40,663 nucleotides of DNA from Saprospiraceae bacterium (GTDB lineage: Bacteria > Bacteroidota > Bacteroidia > Chitinophagales > Saprospiraceae). The notes under the pieces were generated by a model, which saw only the letters and a list, made by a program, of their open reading frames with translations, did not search any database and had not been told where the DNA came from. Location: positions 1-40,663 of the forward strand of contig JAIYAV010000237.1 of the NCBI GenBank assembly GCA_027488855.1, given 5' to 3'. This document shows positions 24,743 through 32,755 of this stretch, piece by piece. How positions within the stretch are numbered: the first letter of the stretch is position 1; each line of letters begins with the position of its first letter. The position numbers were made by a program, and so were the translations under genes.

Positions 24743-25366
24743 TTAAACCTGTATTTTTTGTGCTGCCCTTAGCTCCTTTACGTCCTTCTCCAGTGCCTCA
24801 AGATAAGCTTGTTGGGGTGCAAATGCCGCCTGAATTTCAGCTAAGGTATACCGAGGAGTAATGTGCTGAGGGCAATTCCAGTCGTAAGCCTGAATCTCGA
24901 ACAAGATCATGCGCTCCGGCTGGTGCGGATAATCCGCAGGGTCTAATTGCTGAAACAACGCGGGATCATCTTTCAGTTCAACAATCCTGGCATCAGCATA
25001 CAACTTTAACCTGGCCTGCCGCGGGTAGTCTACCATGATCAAGGAGACCTGGGGATGGGTTTGCAAGTTACCCACCGTGATGTATTGCTTGTTGCCTTCA
25101 AAATCGACTATCCCTAGGGTATTGGCATCCAATACCTTGATGAAACCGGCTGGGCCGCCACGGTGCTGAATATAGGGATAGCCGTTCTCCCCAATACTCG
25201 ACAGGTAAAAACTGTCGCGTTCGGTGATGAATACAATTTCCTGTTCAGATAGCCCATCGGTGTGCCGAGATTGCTCCATACGGGAATAGGTTCGGCGGCT
25301 ACCGTGTAGTTCTTGTAGTGCTTTTACGGTATCCGTAAAGGCCAGGCTCGCATAGTTTTTTGCCAT
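24743..25366 (-). CDS. Pyridoxamine 5'-phosphate oxidase-like flavin-binding protein
   Basis: A 207-aa protein of the split-barrel flavin-binding type (PNPOx-like, COG3576). Visible family features are FITERDSFYLSSIGENGYPY near residues 46-65, QHRGGPAGFIKVLD near 66-80, then GNLQTHPQVSLIMVDY around 98-113 and ARLKLYADARIVEL. The sequence ends in a helical tail rich in Lys, Glu and Ala. Members usually bind FMN or F420 and reduce small organic substrates; the substrate here is unknown. Cotranscribed with the AraC regulator at 23853-24731. Confidence 0.85.
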   Translation of the reverse strand: MAKNYASLAFTDTVKALQELHGSRRTYSRMEQSRHTDGLSEQEIVFITERDSFYLSSIGENGYPYIQHRGGPAGFIKVLDANTLGIVDFEGNKQYITVGNLQTHPQVSLIMVDYPRQARLKLYADARIVELKDDPALFQQLDPADYPHQPERMILFEIQAYDWNCPQHITPRYTLAEIQAAFAPQQAYLEALEKDVKELRAAQKIQV

Positions 25367-25710
25367 GATCAGCTTAATTTTCGATCTTTTTCAGCGATAG
25401 CCAGGTCATTGATCCGGGTAAACTACCTTTGTGATGGGCTATTGTTGTCAAATTTCCCTTGGGGCGCAAAGTTCAGGTTTAATGCTGGTGGAAGGAATGT
25501 AGGATTGTCGCCAGAGCATGGACAATTTTCCATGGGAGAGATTTTATGGCTGGACAAAAGATGGACATCAAGAGTCGTCGATTTGTGGATTATGCTGGAT
25601 TTGTAAAAAAGGCGGTAGAGATAGGATTGTAAAGTTCTTTTGTAAAGCTCGGGTTAGACCCCTTTTTGACCAAAGTATTATGTTTTAACAATGTAGCGAT
25701 TTTGTCCCCA
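25367..25710. other. Gene-poor stretch upstream of an inverted repeat
   Basis: No convincing gene. A 28-codon frame at 25546-25632 (MAGQKMDIKSRRFVDYAGF...) follows a GGGAGAG purine run and could be a tiny peptide or a gene fragment, but has no family resemblance. The region carries no clear promoter and is probably decayed sequence between the flavin-binding gene and the accessory island. Confidence 0.4.
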
Positions 25711-25865
25711 CGACCAGCGGCAGAGCCGCGAAACGTCGATAGTCAAGGGAACGAAGGTATATTTTAAGGTGCGTAGCACCGAAACCACTTAGACTGTTCC
25801 GGTGCACCTTAAACGCCTTTCTTTGCCCGGGTGCTATCGACGTTTCGCAGTTCTGCCGCTGGTCG
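25711..25865. repeat. 155-bp inverted-repeat element
   Basis: The left end (CGACCAGCGGCAGAGCCGCG, then AAACGTCGATAG) and the right end (CTATCGACGTTTCGCAG, then TTCTGCCGCTGGTCG) are inverted with a few mismatches. Inner arms contain TTTTAAGGTGCG and GGTGCACCTTAAA. It is unrelated in sequence to the A/B/C elements and to the element at 4771. Non-coding, MITE-like. Confidence 0.8.
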
Positions 25866-25892
25866 GTTCAGCCTAGTGAAATACTTGCTCAA

Positions 25893-26318
25893 TTAAACTA
25901 CTTCCGCCACTTGCAACCAACCCTGCTGCTCAAACAAATCCTGCACATCTGCAACGAACCGCGAGTGATCAAAATTTGGAATTTTTTTCCTGGGCAACCA
26001 TTCTTGCATCGTTTGCAGGTATTTAGCCGCCATCATGTGGAGTACTTCGGGGCTGCTAGCGCTTCGGACTTCAGCATAAGGAAGGCGCATTTGGATGTAC
26101 AATTCTTTGTTTTTGCGGCTGTAGCTAAAACATTCCTCATGAATTTCGTCATCGGGCTGGGTTACAATATAGATAAAGGCAATGCCACTGAGCGCTCCAT
26201 AAGTATCCAATTGGAGGTGTTCGTTGAGCACATCTTTTAACGCATTGGTATTTACAATGGCTATTTTATCACTAACCTCATGCCATACTATCCCTGAAAT
26301 TACAAAAGGTGCGTACAT
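25893..26318 (-). CDS. Candidate immunity or partner protein for the GIY-YIG-like protein
   Basis: A 141-aa soluble protein with no signal peptide or membrane helix, sitting 13 bases downstream of the GIY-YIG-like gene and certainly in the same transcript. Visible parts are a hydrophobic N terminus (YAPFVISGIVWHEVSDK), a central segment (LSGIAFIYIVTQPDDEIHEE), an acidic/aromatic stretch, and a helical end with FVADVQDLFEQQGWL. I recognise no named family. Its size, acidity and position after a nuclease-like toxin are what immunity proteins of polymorphic toxin systems show, but this is inference from context only. Confidence 0.55.
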   Translation of the reverse strand: MYAPFVISGIVWHEVSDKIAIVNTNALKDVLNEHLQLDTYGALSGIAFIYIVTQPDDEIHEECFSYSRKNKELYIQMRLPYAEVRSASSPEVLHMMAAKYLQTMQEWLPRKKIPNFDHSRFVADVQDLFEQQGWLQVAEVV

Positions 26319-26331
26319 GATTTGAATGATT

Positions 26332-26862
26332 TTATAGATCTACCCGGTTTCCGGGAGGTCTAATGATGGGGTGATCTCGTTTAAGGTTTTCAGGAAGTTT
26401 AGCGTAGTGATAGATTTTGATGGCTTCTTGTTCTAAACAGTCTTGCATTGGGCCAATAAATTCAACTTTATACAACAATGCCATGCCACTTAGCATCTTT
26501 CCATAACGACCTTTAGGACCTTGTATGGTTACTCCATATTTCCATATTTCGCCTTTGAATAAGAAAATTAGAGTTTCCGTTCCACAGTTGTAACAAGGAT
26601 AAAAACCATCCATCTCGGCTAGAAGCACATACTGTTCCGATTTTCTGATCTGCTTCAGTCGTTTTTTGAACTGCTTCTGGCGCTTCGAGGATATATCTAT
26701 GTTTCCATCTTCATCAATTTCTAGAAAATCAGTACCCTTCCATGCTGCAAATGCCCCCAATATAACACAAATCAAAAAAAATAGCAAGAAGCTTCTCCGA
26801 GGTTGGGGCTTGAGTCCCGGTGGTTGATTGACTGAACGGTATTTTTTGTTAACAGCGTTCAT
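26332..26862 (-). CDS. Membrane-anchored GIY-YIG-like nuclease domain protein
   Basis: A 176-aa protein. Residues 1-23 are basic and hydrophilic, 24-41 form one membrane helix (SFLLFFLICVILGAFAAW), 45-57 are an acidic linker, and 59-75 are very basic (KRQKQFKKRLKQIRK). From residue 76 the domain has the order of a GIY-YIG nuclease: YVLLA (78-82, the GIY position), WKYG (107-110, the YIG position), R119, E146 in CLEQEAIKI and N172 in PPGNR. The same pattern (GEIWKYGVT, RPPGN) occurs at the C termini of Bacteroidota Rhs-type polymorphic toxins. A CxxC pair lies at C90 and C93. Here the toxin-like domain is attached to a membrane anchor instead of a large delivery protein, which is unusual. Confidence 0.65.
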   Translation of the reverse strand: MNAVNKKYRSVNQPPGLKPQPRRSFLLFFLICVILGAFAAWKGTDFLEIDEDGNIDISSKRQKQFKKRLKQIRKSEQYVLLAEMDGFYPCYNCGTETLIFLFKGEIWKYGVTIQGPKGRYGKMLSGMALLYKVEFIGPMQDCLEQEAIKIYHYAKLPENLKRDHPIIRPPGNRVDL

Positions 26863-26943
26863 TGTTGAGCATTTAGTTGTTTAAAGGGTTGGGGAATCCA
26901 ATAATAAATTGATTACTTTGAATATTGGTTCCAATCGAACAAC

Positions 26944-26981
26944 AAAAATAAGTCTATTTTTTATTTTTTGGACTTATTTTT
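26944..26981. promoter_or_regulatory. Perfect inverted repeat, likely operator for the XRE regulator
   Basis: AAAAATAAGTC (26944-26954) and GACTTATTTTT (26971-26981) are exact inverted copies with a 16-base AT spacer. They lie 14 bases upstream of the XRE ATG and within the 132-base divergent region to the GIY-YIG-like gene. Dimeric XRE repressors often bind such sites between divergent genes, so this may control both. Confidence 0.6.
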
Positions 26982-26994
26982 TATTTTTATTCAT

Positions 26995-27324
26995 ATGGAT
27001 AAGCAAAATTTCCCGCCGTCAATTTATGACAGGGTAAAAACGGCCATAAAATCGCTAAATCTCGATCAGTACCAATTGGCGGAAAAACTAGGGATTACCC
27101 AGGCTGCCATAAGTAAAGCATTAAATGGTAAAAGCGATCGATCTTTGCAGCGCTTAGTGATGCTGCTTTCAAAAGAGTACGGAATAGACTTTGAGCCGCT
27201 TCAAACCAACTCGGATCAGAGTGAAGAACTTCAACAAATAAGAACGGAATTAAAAGAAATGAAAGAGAGCTTGGAAAAGGGTTTGGAAGAATTGAAAGAA
27301 ATGATCAGTAAGCTGGAAAAATAA
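26995..27324 (+). CDS. XRE family helix-turn-helix regulator with coiled-coil tail
   Basis: A 109-aa protein starting at the ATG at 26995 (MDKQNFPPSIYDRVKTAI); the upstream alternative start at 26968 overlaps the inverted repeat region and is less likely. The HTH is DQYQLAEKLGITQAAISKAL near residues 25-44, followed by NGKSDRSLQRLVMLLSKEYG, the typical helix-3 to helix-5 portion. A charged C-terminal coiled coil (SEELQQIRTELKEMKESLEK) should give a dimer or tetramer. It is divergent from the GIY-YIG-like gene and has a perfect inverted repeat in the shared promoter region, so local repression is likely. Confidence 0.85.
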   Translation: MDKQNFPPSIYDRVKTAIKSLNLDQYQLAEKLGITQAAISKALNGKSDRSLQRLVMLLSKEYGIDFEPLQTNSDQSEELQQIRTELKEMKESLEKGLEELKEMISKLEK

Positions 27325-27357
27325 AATCCAAGGCACTCCATTTCTATGCGATAATCC

Positions 27358-28290
27358 CTACCCCAATATCCCCCCAAACACCTCCTTCACCTTCGCCAAA
27401 TCCACCACATGCGCCTTCACCGCATCCATCGTATGCGGCGACTTGCCCTCCACACATTGCTCAATGACCAAATGCGGCTGCAATTTCAGCTTCTTCAACT
27501 CCCCGGCAAAGCGCCGATAATCGATGTCCCCATCGCCAAACGTTTCCGACCAAACGCCATTGACCGACTGGCGGATGTGCAGCTCTACCACCCGTTTTCC
27601 ATACAATTTCAGGACATCAAACACGGCCACCTGCGAATTTTGTGAACCCCGGTACACCCAATGCACATCAAAGCAGAAGGACATATTCAGTGGCGAAGTG
27701 TTCAGCAGCATGTGGTGGAATTCGCGGGCACCCGCTTTCATCTCCACATCGTGGGTATGGTAGGCCAGGGTGATGCCTTTTTGGCGCAAGGCAGCCCCCA
27801 GTTTATCCAGGCTAGCCGCTTGCAATTTCAGTTCCTCATCGGATTTTACCTCATCTCCCCCCCAACGAATGGGCGTAGGATTGGTCACCATGATTTTGGT
27901 GCCCAGTTTTTTGACCTCATCAGCAATGGCCAAAACCGTGGCGATGGACTTGGCCGCTTCATCCGCCTTGTGCAAAACACTGTTGACGTACACGGAGGGC
28001 ATGGCGATCTGGTACTTTTTGAGCACTGGCCCGAGTTTGATGACCTCCTCGGGTGAATTAAAACTGGGCTCGTAAGCCTTCAGCCCCGTTTTGGCAAAAT
28101 CGGCTATACAGGCATCCAGGTCTTCGCCCCAGTTTTTATTGTCGCGGCCATAAAAGGTAGACCAGTTGTAGGAATTGGCCGCAATGGGCGTAGGGTAGGA
28201 GGCAAACACCTCGGATTGGGTAGAACTCAATACCGTAGCGGCAGATGCTCCGGCAACCAGATTGAGAAATTGGCGGCGATTGGGTGTCAT
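27358..28290 (-). CDS. Sugar phosphate isomerase/epimerase, Tat-exported
   Basis: A 310-aa xylose isomerase-like TIM barrel (AP_endonuc_2 class). The start is set at the ATG at 28290, which gives a Tat signal peptide MTPNRRQFLNLVAGASAA with a twin arginine; a longer start at 28338 adds an unlikely basic leader. Barrel residues typical of metal binding are HTHDVEM near 188-194, CFDVHWVYRG near 215-224, the VVELHIRQS strand, and VIEQC near the C terminus. It acts after export in the periplasm, on a sugar or inositol compound that I cannot name. A second Tat-exported member of the family lies at 29343. Confidence 0.85.
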   Translation of the reverse strand: MTPNRRQFLNLVAGASAATVLSSTQSEVFASYPTPIAANSYNWSTFYGRDNKNWGEDLDACIADFAKTGLKAYEPSFNSPEEVIKLGPVLKKYQIAMPSVYVNSVLHKADEAAKSIATVLAIADEVKKLGTKIMVTNPTPIRWGGDEVKSDEELKLQAASLDKLGAALRQKGITLAYHTHDVEMKAGAREFHHMLLNTSPLNMSFCFDVHWVYRGSQNSQVAVFDVLKLYGKRVVELHIRQSVNGVWSETFGDGDIDYRRFAGELKKLKLQPHLVIEQCVEGKSPHTMDAVKAHVVDLAKVKEVFGGILG

Positions 28291-28351
28291 GGTAGTGCGA
28301 TTTGATTTTGGTCGTCTAATGTAAGGAAAATTACACAAACGCGGATCAACC

Positions 28352-28672
28352 CTATTTGGGCGAGTTCAATGGATCATCAGCACGCAAATAATGCTTATCC
28401 GCATAAAAATTTCCAAAGGGAATAACCGAAATCAACAGCAGGATTCCCACCTTCCAGAACTTCCAACGGTACTCAATGCTGCACAAGATCACCAGCAGGA
28501 TATACAGCACAAACAGCAGTCCATGCAATGAACCAAAATTGCGAACCGCCTGTGGATACTGCCAGATGTACTTCAGCGGCATGGCCACGAACAACAAAAT
28601 CAAAAAGGACATGCCTTCGGCGAAAGCAATGATGCGCAAGCGCCCTAGTGGCGTTTTAAGCAATGATAACAT
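28352..28672 (-). CDS. DUF3817 domain membrane protein
   Basis: A 106-aa protein with three hydrophobic helices: LRIIAFAEGMSFLILLFVAM near residues 12-31, HGLLFVLYILLVILCSIEY near 49-67, and VGILLLISVIPFGNFYAD near 74-91. The pattern FAEGxSFL, then GxxHG, then PFGxF is the DUF3817 signature. Function unknown; the family occurs in many aerobic bacteria as small inner-membrane proteins. It lies 24 bases downstream of another membrane gene on the same strand. Confidence 0.82.
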   Translation of the reverse strand: MLSLLKTPLGRLRIIAFAEGMSFLILLFVAMPLKYIWQYPQAVRNFGSLHGLLFVLYILLVILCSIEYRWKFWKVGILLLISVIPFGNFYADKHYLRADDPLNSPK

Positions 28673-28695
28673 AGTGGGTGATTTTAAGAGCTTGT

Positions 28696-29157
28696 TTAAA
28701 ATGAGCGAAACCAGGGGCGTTGTGCCAAAGGCGAAAACGGCCAGGGAATTGCGATCAAAATAATGAATAAAGCGAGGACAAAATAGTTGAATAAAATCCG
28801 AAACTTGCGGCGCTCGTCCACCTCACGTTTGGCCAAAGCTGCACCAATCGTAAGGACCACTATAGCCGTACTCATCAATCCAAAATGGACCAGCGCAAAA
28901 AACAACCCATCGCTCCAGCGCAGGGACTTGTTTTGCCAAAATGATTGAACTGTAGGGCTGAAAAAGTAAACTACAAACCCTAGCACCAATTGCAAATGGC
29001 TAATGCCCGAAGCACTGGATGTCGCCACGTGGTGCAGGCGGGTGTATGGTTTTTTAAAAACTAAAGCTTCCCAGGCCAGATAAATGACCAGTAGCATACT
29101 CAACAAAACGAGGTAACGCAGAAACGAATGGGTAAGGATCAGGTGATACATAAGCAA
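28696..29157 (-). CDS. Small multi-pass membrane protein (cytochrome b-like style)
   Basis: A 153-aa protein with about four membrane helices. Histidines sit in or near the helices: THSFLRYLVLLSMLLVIYLA, SGISHLQLVLGFVVYFFS and ALVHFGLMSTAIVVLTIG, which recalls haem-binding membrane proteins of the kind sometimes named cytochrome b-like in Bacteroidota. Haem binding is not shown. The start could be M1 (29157) or M3 (29151). Located in a run of minus-strand genes with the DUF3817 protein 24 bases downstream. Confidence 0.7.
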   Translation of the reverse strand: MLMYHLILTHSFLRYLVLLSMLLVIYLAWEALVFKKPYTRLHHVATSSASGISHLQLVLGFVVYFFSPTVQSFWQNKSLRWSDGLFFALVHFGLMSTAIVVLTIGAALAKREVDERRKFRILFNYFVLALFIILIAIPWPFSPLAQRPWFRSF

Positions 29158-29252
29158 TACTATTTAAGGCAAAAATCGGGTTCTAAACAGCCAAGCCATT
29201 AGTACAAACCCGGCATTTATTCAGCAAAATCAATCACCTTTAGTATAGGTAT

Positions 29253-29291
29253 GAATGACTCCCTTCTGCTGCAAAGTTAAGGGAGTCATTC
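29253..29291. terminator. Hairpin downstream of the second isomerase gene
   Basis: GAATGACTCCCTT (29253-29265) and AAGGGAGTCATTC (29279-29291) pair perfectly with a 13-base loop. It lies about 50 bases after the stop of the minus-strand isomerase gene and before the start of the membrane gene. There is no T-tract. Confidence 0.6.
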
Positions 29292-29342
29292 GCTTATGTT
29301 GTTGTTGTCGCCGTAAAATCAATGTCATTTTAGCGTGTGTCC

Positions 29343-30257
29343 TTACACCAGCGCCCGCATCTTTTGCAGCCCCGTTTTAGCCACCAGCAGCGGATCCTGC
29401 TTCCAATAATCCCGGTTAAACAGCTCAAGTGAAATGATCTTGTTTCCACCCATTCCTTTAAGCAATTGCACGATACCTTCAGTTGGCGCATCACCATCGC
29501 CGGGATAAATGCGGTCTGCGTCGGTTTGTTCTGCAATAGGTTTATTGTTCACAAAATCATTGAAGTGGAAAATCTCTACGGTATCCCCTCTCAACAAATT
29601 CAGGCTATCAAAACCCGATCCGCCCCTGAACAAGTGGTAAATATCGGGCAACAAGCGGGCATCAGGGTCGTTGGCAGCAGCGGCCACAGCTAGTGCCTGA
29701 CCCAGGTGAAACAAGGTACCTGAAGCACCCCAGAATTCCAATTGAGGCATCACCCCGGTTTTCCGACCCAAATCCAGGGCTTGTTTGTAGCGCTCACCAG
29801 CTTTGAACAAATCCAGGGGTGGGTCTTTTTTGACTCCGGCTGGTGGAGCAGCGATGCGTTTGCAACCAAGCTGCGCCAGGAGGTTCATTTCCTCTTCCAG
29901 TTGTTTGAAACCCGCTGCCCGTTGAGCATCGTCTTCCACCATCCAGGGGGCAAAGGCAATGGCGTCCTCTACGGTAATCCCGGCATCTTTGACCTTTTTG
30001 GCCAGAGCGGTCATGGTGCCACCTTCCTTGAGGTAGGCATTGAGGTCGGGAAGCCAAATTTCGATGGCATCGTAGCCTGCGGCGGCAGCAATTTCAATGT
30101 ACTTCACAATGCCCAGTTTCTGGCCACTGATGGTAGCGGTGTTCAGGCAAAAGCGGAACTTGGTTTTTTTAGGCGCAGTACCTGCTAGCAGGTCAACAGG
30201 AAGGACGGCCGCCGCGCTGGCTGCCCCTAATGTTTTAAATATGTCACGTCTGTTCAT
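29343..30257 (-). CDS. Sugar phosphate isomerase/epimerase, Tat-exported (second copy)
   Basis: A 304-aa TIM-barrel protein of the xylose isomerase-like class. The start at 30257 gives a Tat signal peptide MNRRDIFKTLGAASAAAV with a twin arginine; a start at 30287 adds ten residues before it. Metal-site residues are plausible in QLEFWGASG near 191-199, LLPDIYHLFRGG near 218-229, EIFHFNDF near 244-251 and SLELFNRDYW near the C terminus. It is only distantly related to the enzyme at 27358. Substrate unknown, probably a sugar or cyclitol handled in the periplasm. Confidence 0.85.
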   Translation of the reverse strand: MNRRDIFKTLGAASAAAVLPVDLLAGTAPKKTKFRFCLNTATISGQKLGIVKYIEIAAAAGYDAIEIWLPDLNAYLKEGGTMTALAKKVKDAGITVEDAIAFAPWMVEDDAQRAAGFKQLEEEMNLLAQLGCKRIAAPPAGVKKDPPLDLFKAGERYKQALDLGRKTGVMPQLEFWGASGTLFHLGQALAVAAAANDPDARLLPDIYHLFRGGSGFDSLNLLRGDTVEIFHFNDFVNNKPIAEQTDADRIYPGDGDAPTEGIVQLLKGMGGNKIISLELFNRDYWKQDPLLVAKTGLQKMRALV

Positions 30258-30377
30258 CGCAAAAAAAGTGGTTTGATGAATGTTCAAGTTTATGAATCAT
30301 AAAGCTAAGCTACATTTTTTATATTGGCGAATTATACGCTTGCTCATCACTGTGAATAACCCAGATCAACTAAAAAA

Positions 30378-31364
30378 ATGGATTACCAAGCATTACCCAA
30401 AGTTGAATTGCATTTGCATCTAGATTGCTCACTGAGTTATGAGGTAGTCAAACAGCTTGACCCATCGATCAGTCTTTTGGCTTACCAGGAAGCTTTTATT
30501 GCTCCGCCAAAGTGTACCGATTTAGCAGATTTTATTCAGCGCGCCATCAAGGGGGTGGATTTGATGCAGACAGCTACAGCTTTGCGGTTGGTTACTTTGG
30601 ATTTGTTTCGGCAATTGAAGGCGGATAATGTGATTTATGCTGAAATCAGGTTTGCTCCATTGTTACACATCGAAGGTGGTTTGTCGCCCAAAGAAGTCGT
30701 AATGATTGTCAACGAGGCAGTGACCGAAGGTATCGCGGCAACTGGCGTAGAAGCAGGGCTCATCCTTTGCACCTTGCGGCATTACACTGAAAACCAAAGC
30801 ATAGAAACAGTACAACTGGTCAAAGATTTCCAGGGTACCCATGTAGTTGGTTTTGACATTGCCGCCGATGAAGCCGGTTTCCCCATCGACAATCACCTCA
30901 AAGCATTTCAGTACGCACAGGATCACAACCTGAACATCACTGCACACGCTGGTGAGGCAAAAGGGGCAGAAAGCGTGTGGGAAACCCTCCAGCATTTTCA
31001 CCCCAGCAGGATTGGGCACGGAGTTCGCAGTGTCGAAGATCCTGAATTGATGGCCTTTTTACAAGAAAAAAACATACATCTGGAAGTTTGCCCTACGAGC
31101 AATGTGCAGACCAATGTTGTAGACGAAATAAAAAATCACCCTGCCGATAGAATTTACCAAAGCGGGGTTTCGATGAGCATCAATACCGATGCAAGGACTA
31201 TTGCGAATGCCACGCTCACCAGTGAATACGCACTGCTGGAGAGCGTATTCAACTGGCAAAAGGCCCATTTTTTGCAGTGCAATATGGAAGCAGTTGAACA
31301 TGCATTCACCACCGCTGAAAAAAAAATAGGGTTGAAAGAAAAAATCAGGATTGCTTACCAATAA
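30378..31364 (+). CDS. Adenosine deaminase family protein
   Basis: Zinc hydrolase that deaminates adenosine or a related purine compound in the cytoplasm. The 328-aa protein has the metal motif ELHLHLD (H12, H14), the HAGE motif at 190-193, IGHG (H214), and CPTSN near 238. The last site is INTDAR with D271; many adenosine deaminases have TDDP here, while a subgroup has TDxR. The substitution of the second aspartate suggests either that subgroup or altered specificity, for example toward other aminopurines or modified adenosines. No signal peptide. It is separated from the divergent isomerase gene by about 120 bases. Confidence 0.88.
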   Translation: MDYQALPKVELHLHLDCSLSYEVVKQLDPSISLLAYQEAFIAPPKCTDLADFIQRAIKGVDLMQTATALRLVTLDLFRQLKADNVIYAEIRFAPLLHIEGGLSPKEVVMIVNEAVTEGIAATGVEAGLILCTLRHYTENQSIETVQLVKDFQGTHVVGFDIAADEAGFPIDNHLKAFQYAQDHNLNITAHAGEAKGAESVWETLQHFHPSRIGHGVRSVEDPELMAFLQEKNIHLEVCPTSNVQTNVVDEIKNHPADRIYQSGVSMSINTDARTIANATLTSEYALLESVFNWQKAHFLQCNMEAVEHAFTTAEKKIGLKEKIRIAYQ

Positions 31365-31417
31365 CTAGACCATCCGTTACGCACGGCAACTTTGTAAATA
31401 GCTTTTTCACCAAGCAG

Positions 31418-31448
31418 TTGTTTTACAAACCCTAAGCCCCTATATTTG
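31418..31448 (+). promoter_or_regulatory. Bacteroidota-type promoter of the M16 gene
   Basis: TTG at 31418-31420, a 20-base spacer and TATATTTG at 31441-31448 match the TTG-N20-TAnnTTTG form. The -7 box ends 32 bases before the ATG at 31481. Confidence 0.65.
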
Positions 31449-31480
31449 CCCCCTATTTCAAAAATCACCGCACCGCACTT

Positions 31481-32755
31481 ATGCCAAACCGTTCGAGAGC
31501 GCCCAAAATCAAAACCATCACCGACATTAAAATGCCGGAAATTCAGGAGTTGCGCTTGGACAACGGAATCCCTGTTTATGTCGTCGCAATGGGTACCCAG
31601 GAGGTGCTCAAGGTGGAAGTCATCTTCAAGGGTGGCCGCCCCTATGAGCACAAAAAACTGGCCTCACGCGCTACGAGTGCACTCCTGCGCGAAGGCACTC
31701 AAAACTACAATTCTGCCGAGTTGGCCGAAAAACTGGACTATTATGGGAGTAGCCTGGCTATTCCGTACCATACCGATACCGCTAGTCTGACGCTGTTGTC
31801 TTTGAACAAACACTTCAATCAGGTATTGCCCTTGTTGGGTGAAGTGATCAAAACGCCCAGTTTCCCGGAACACGAATTACAGGCTTTTATTCAGCGCAGT
31901 GTACAACATTTGCAGGTAGACCTGAGCAAAAGTGATGTAGTGGCCTATCGCCAAATTACGGAGCAATTTTTTGGCCCCGAACATCCTTACGGCTACAATA
32001 GCACCGCAGAAACGTACAACCAAATCACCCGGGATGATTTGTTGCAGCACCACCGTAGTTTGTTTACAAAAGACAATTGCGTCATCATCATCAGTGGGAA
32101 GGTGACGCCAGAGGTGCTCGAACAACTGAATGAGCAATTGGGGCATGGGATTCCTGGTGGAGTAATTCCCGAACCCAGTCTGATCCTCCAGGAAGCTCCA
32201 CCACAGCACTTATTGATCCCAAAGCCCGACAGCTTGCAATCGGCCATTCGGATTGGTTTCCGCACCTTCAATCGGCATCATCCCGACTTTTTTGACCTTT
32301 CTATCCTCAACGTGATTCTGGGGGGCTACTTTGGCTCCCGCCTGATGACCAATATTCGGGAGGAAAAGGGTTATACCTACAACATCTATTCCACCCTCGA
32401 TGCCATGCAATTTGATGGTTGCTTTTACATTGGTACCGAGGTGGGCAATGAGTTTGTTGCCGACACCCGCACCCAGATTTACCTGGAAATGGATCGCTTG
32501 CGGGAGGAACTCGTAGACGAAGACGAACTGGAAATGATGCGCAACTACATCCTTGGCAATTACCTGACCATGATCGATGGGCCGTTCAATGTGGCCGAAC
32601 TGGTGCGCCTGCTGGTGACTGAAAATTTGCCTTTTACAGAGCTACAAGACTCGGTAGATCTGACCTTGGCCGTTACGCCTGAATCCATTCAAGCCATGGC
32701 GCAAAAGTATTTGATCCCCGAGAAAATGAGCGAAGTAATCGTGGGCAAAGCCTAA
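31481..32755 (+). CDS. M16 family peptidase-like protein lacking the HxxEH zinc motif
   Basis: A 424-aa M16 (pitrilysin/MPP-like) protein with the two-domain plan of the family. Around residues 60-75, where active members have HFLEH, this protein reads SRATSALLREGT; neither the two histidines nor the glutamate is there, so it should not hydrolyse peptides itself. The C-terminal substrate-binding motif is kept (REEKGYTYNIYS near residues 295-306). In M16B heterodimers one subunit is inactive and helps bind the substrate, so an active partner is expected elsewhere; none is in this window. No signal peptide is visible. Confidence 0.85.
   Translation: MPNRSRAPKIKTITDIKMPEIQELRLDNGIPVYVVAMGTQEVLKVEVIFKGGRPYEHKKLASRATSALLREGTQNYNSAELAEKLDYYGSSLAIPYHTDTASLTLLSLNKHFNQVLPLLGEVIKTPSFPEHELQAFIQRSVQHLQVDLSKSDVVAYRQITEQFFGPEHPYGYNSTAETYNQITRDDLLQHHRSLFTKDNCVIIISGKVTPEVLEQLNEQLGHGIPGGVIPEPSLILQEAPPQHLLIPKPDSLQSAIRIGFRTFNRHHPDFFDLSILNVILGGYFGSRLMTNIREEKGYTYNIYSTLDAMQFDGCFYIGTEVGNEFVADTRTQIYLEMDRLREELVDEDELEMMRNYILGNYLTMIDGPFNVAELVRLLVTENLPFTELQDSVDLTLAVTPESIQAMAQKYLIPEKMSEVIVGKA

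Noticed and set aside
25409-25606. 65-codon plus-strand frame in the gene-poor stretch
   Set aside because: No ATG start or ribosome site fits, and the translation resembles no family; treated as chance or decayed sequence.
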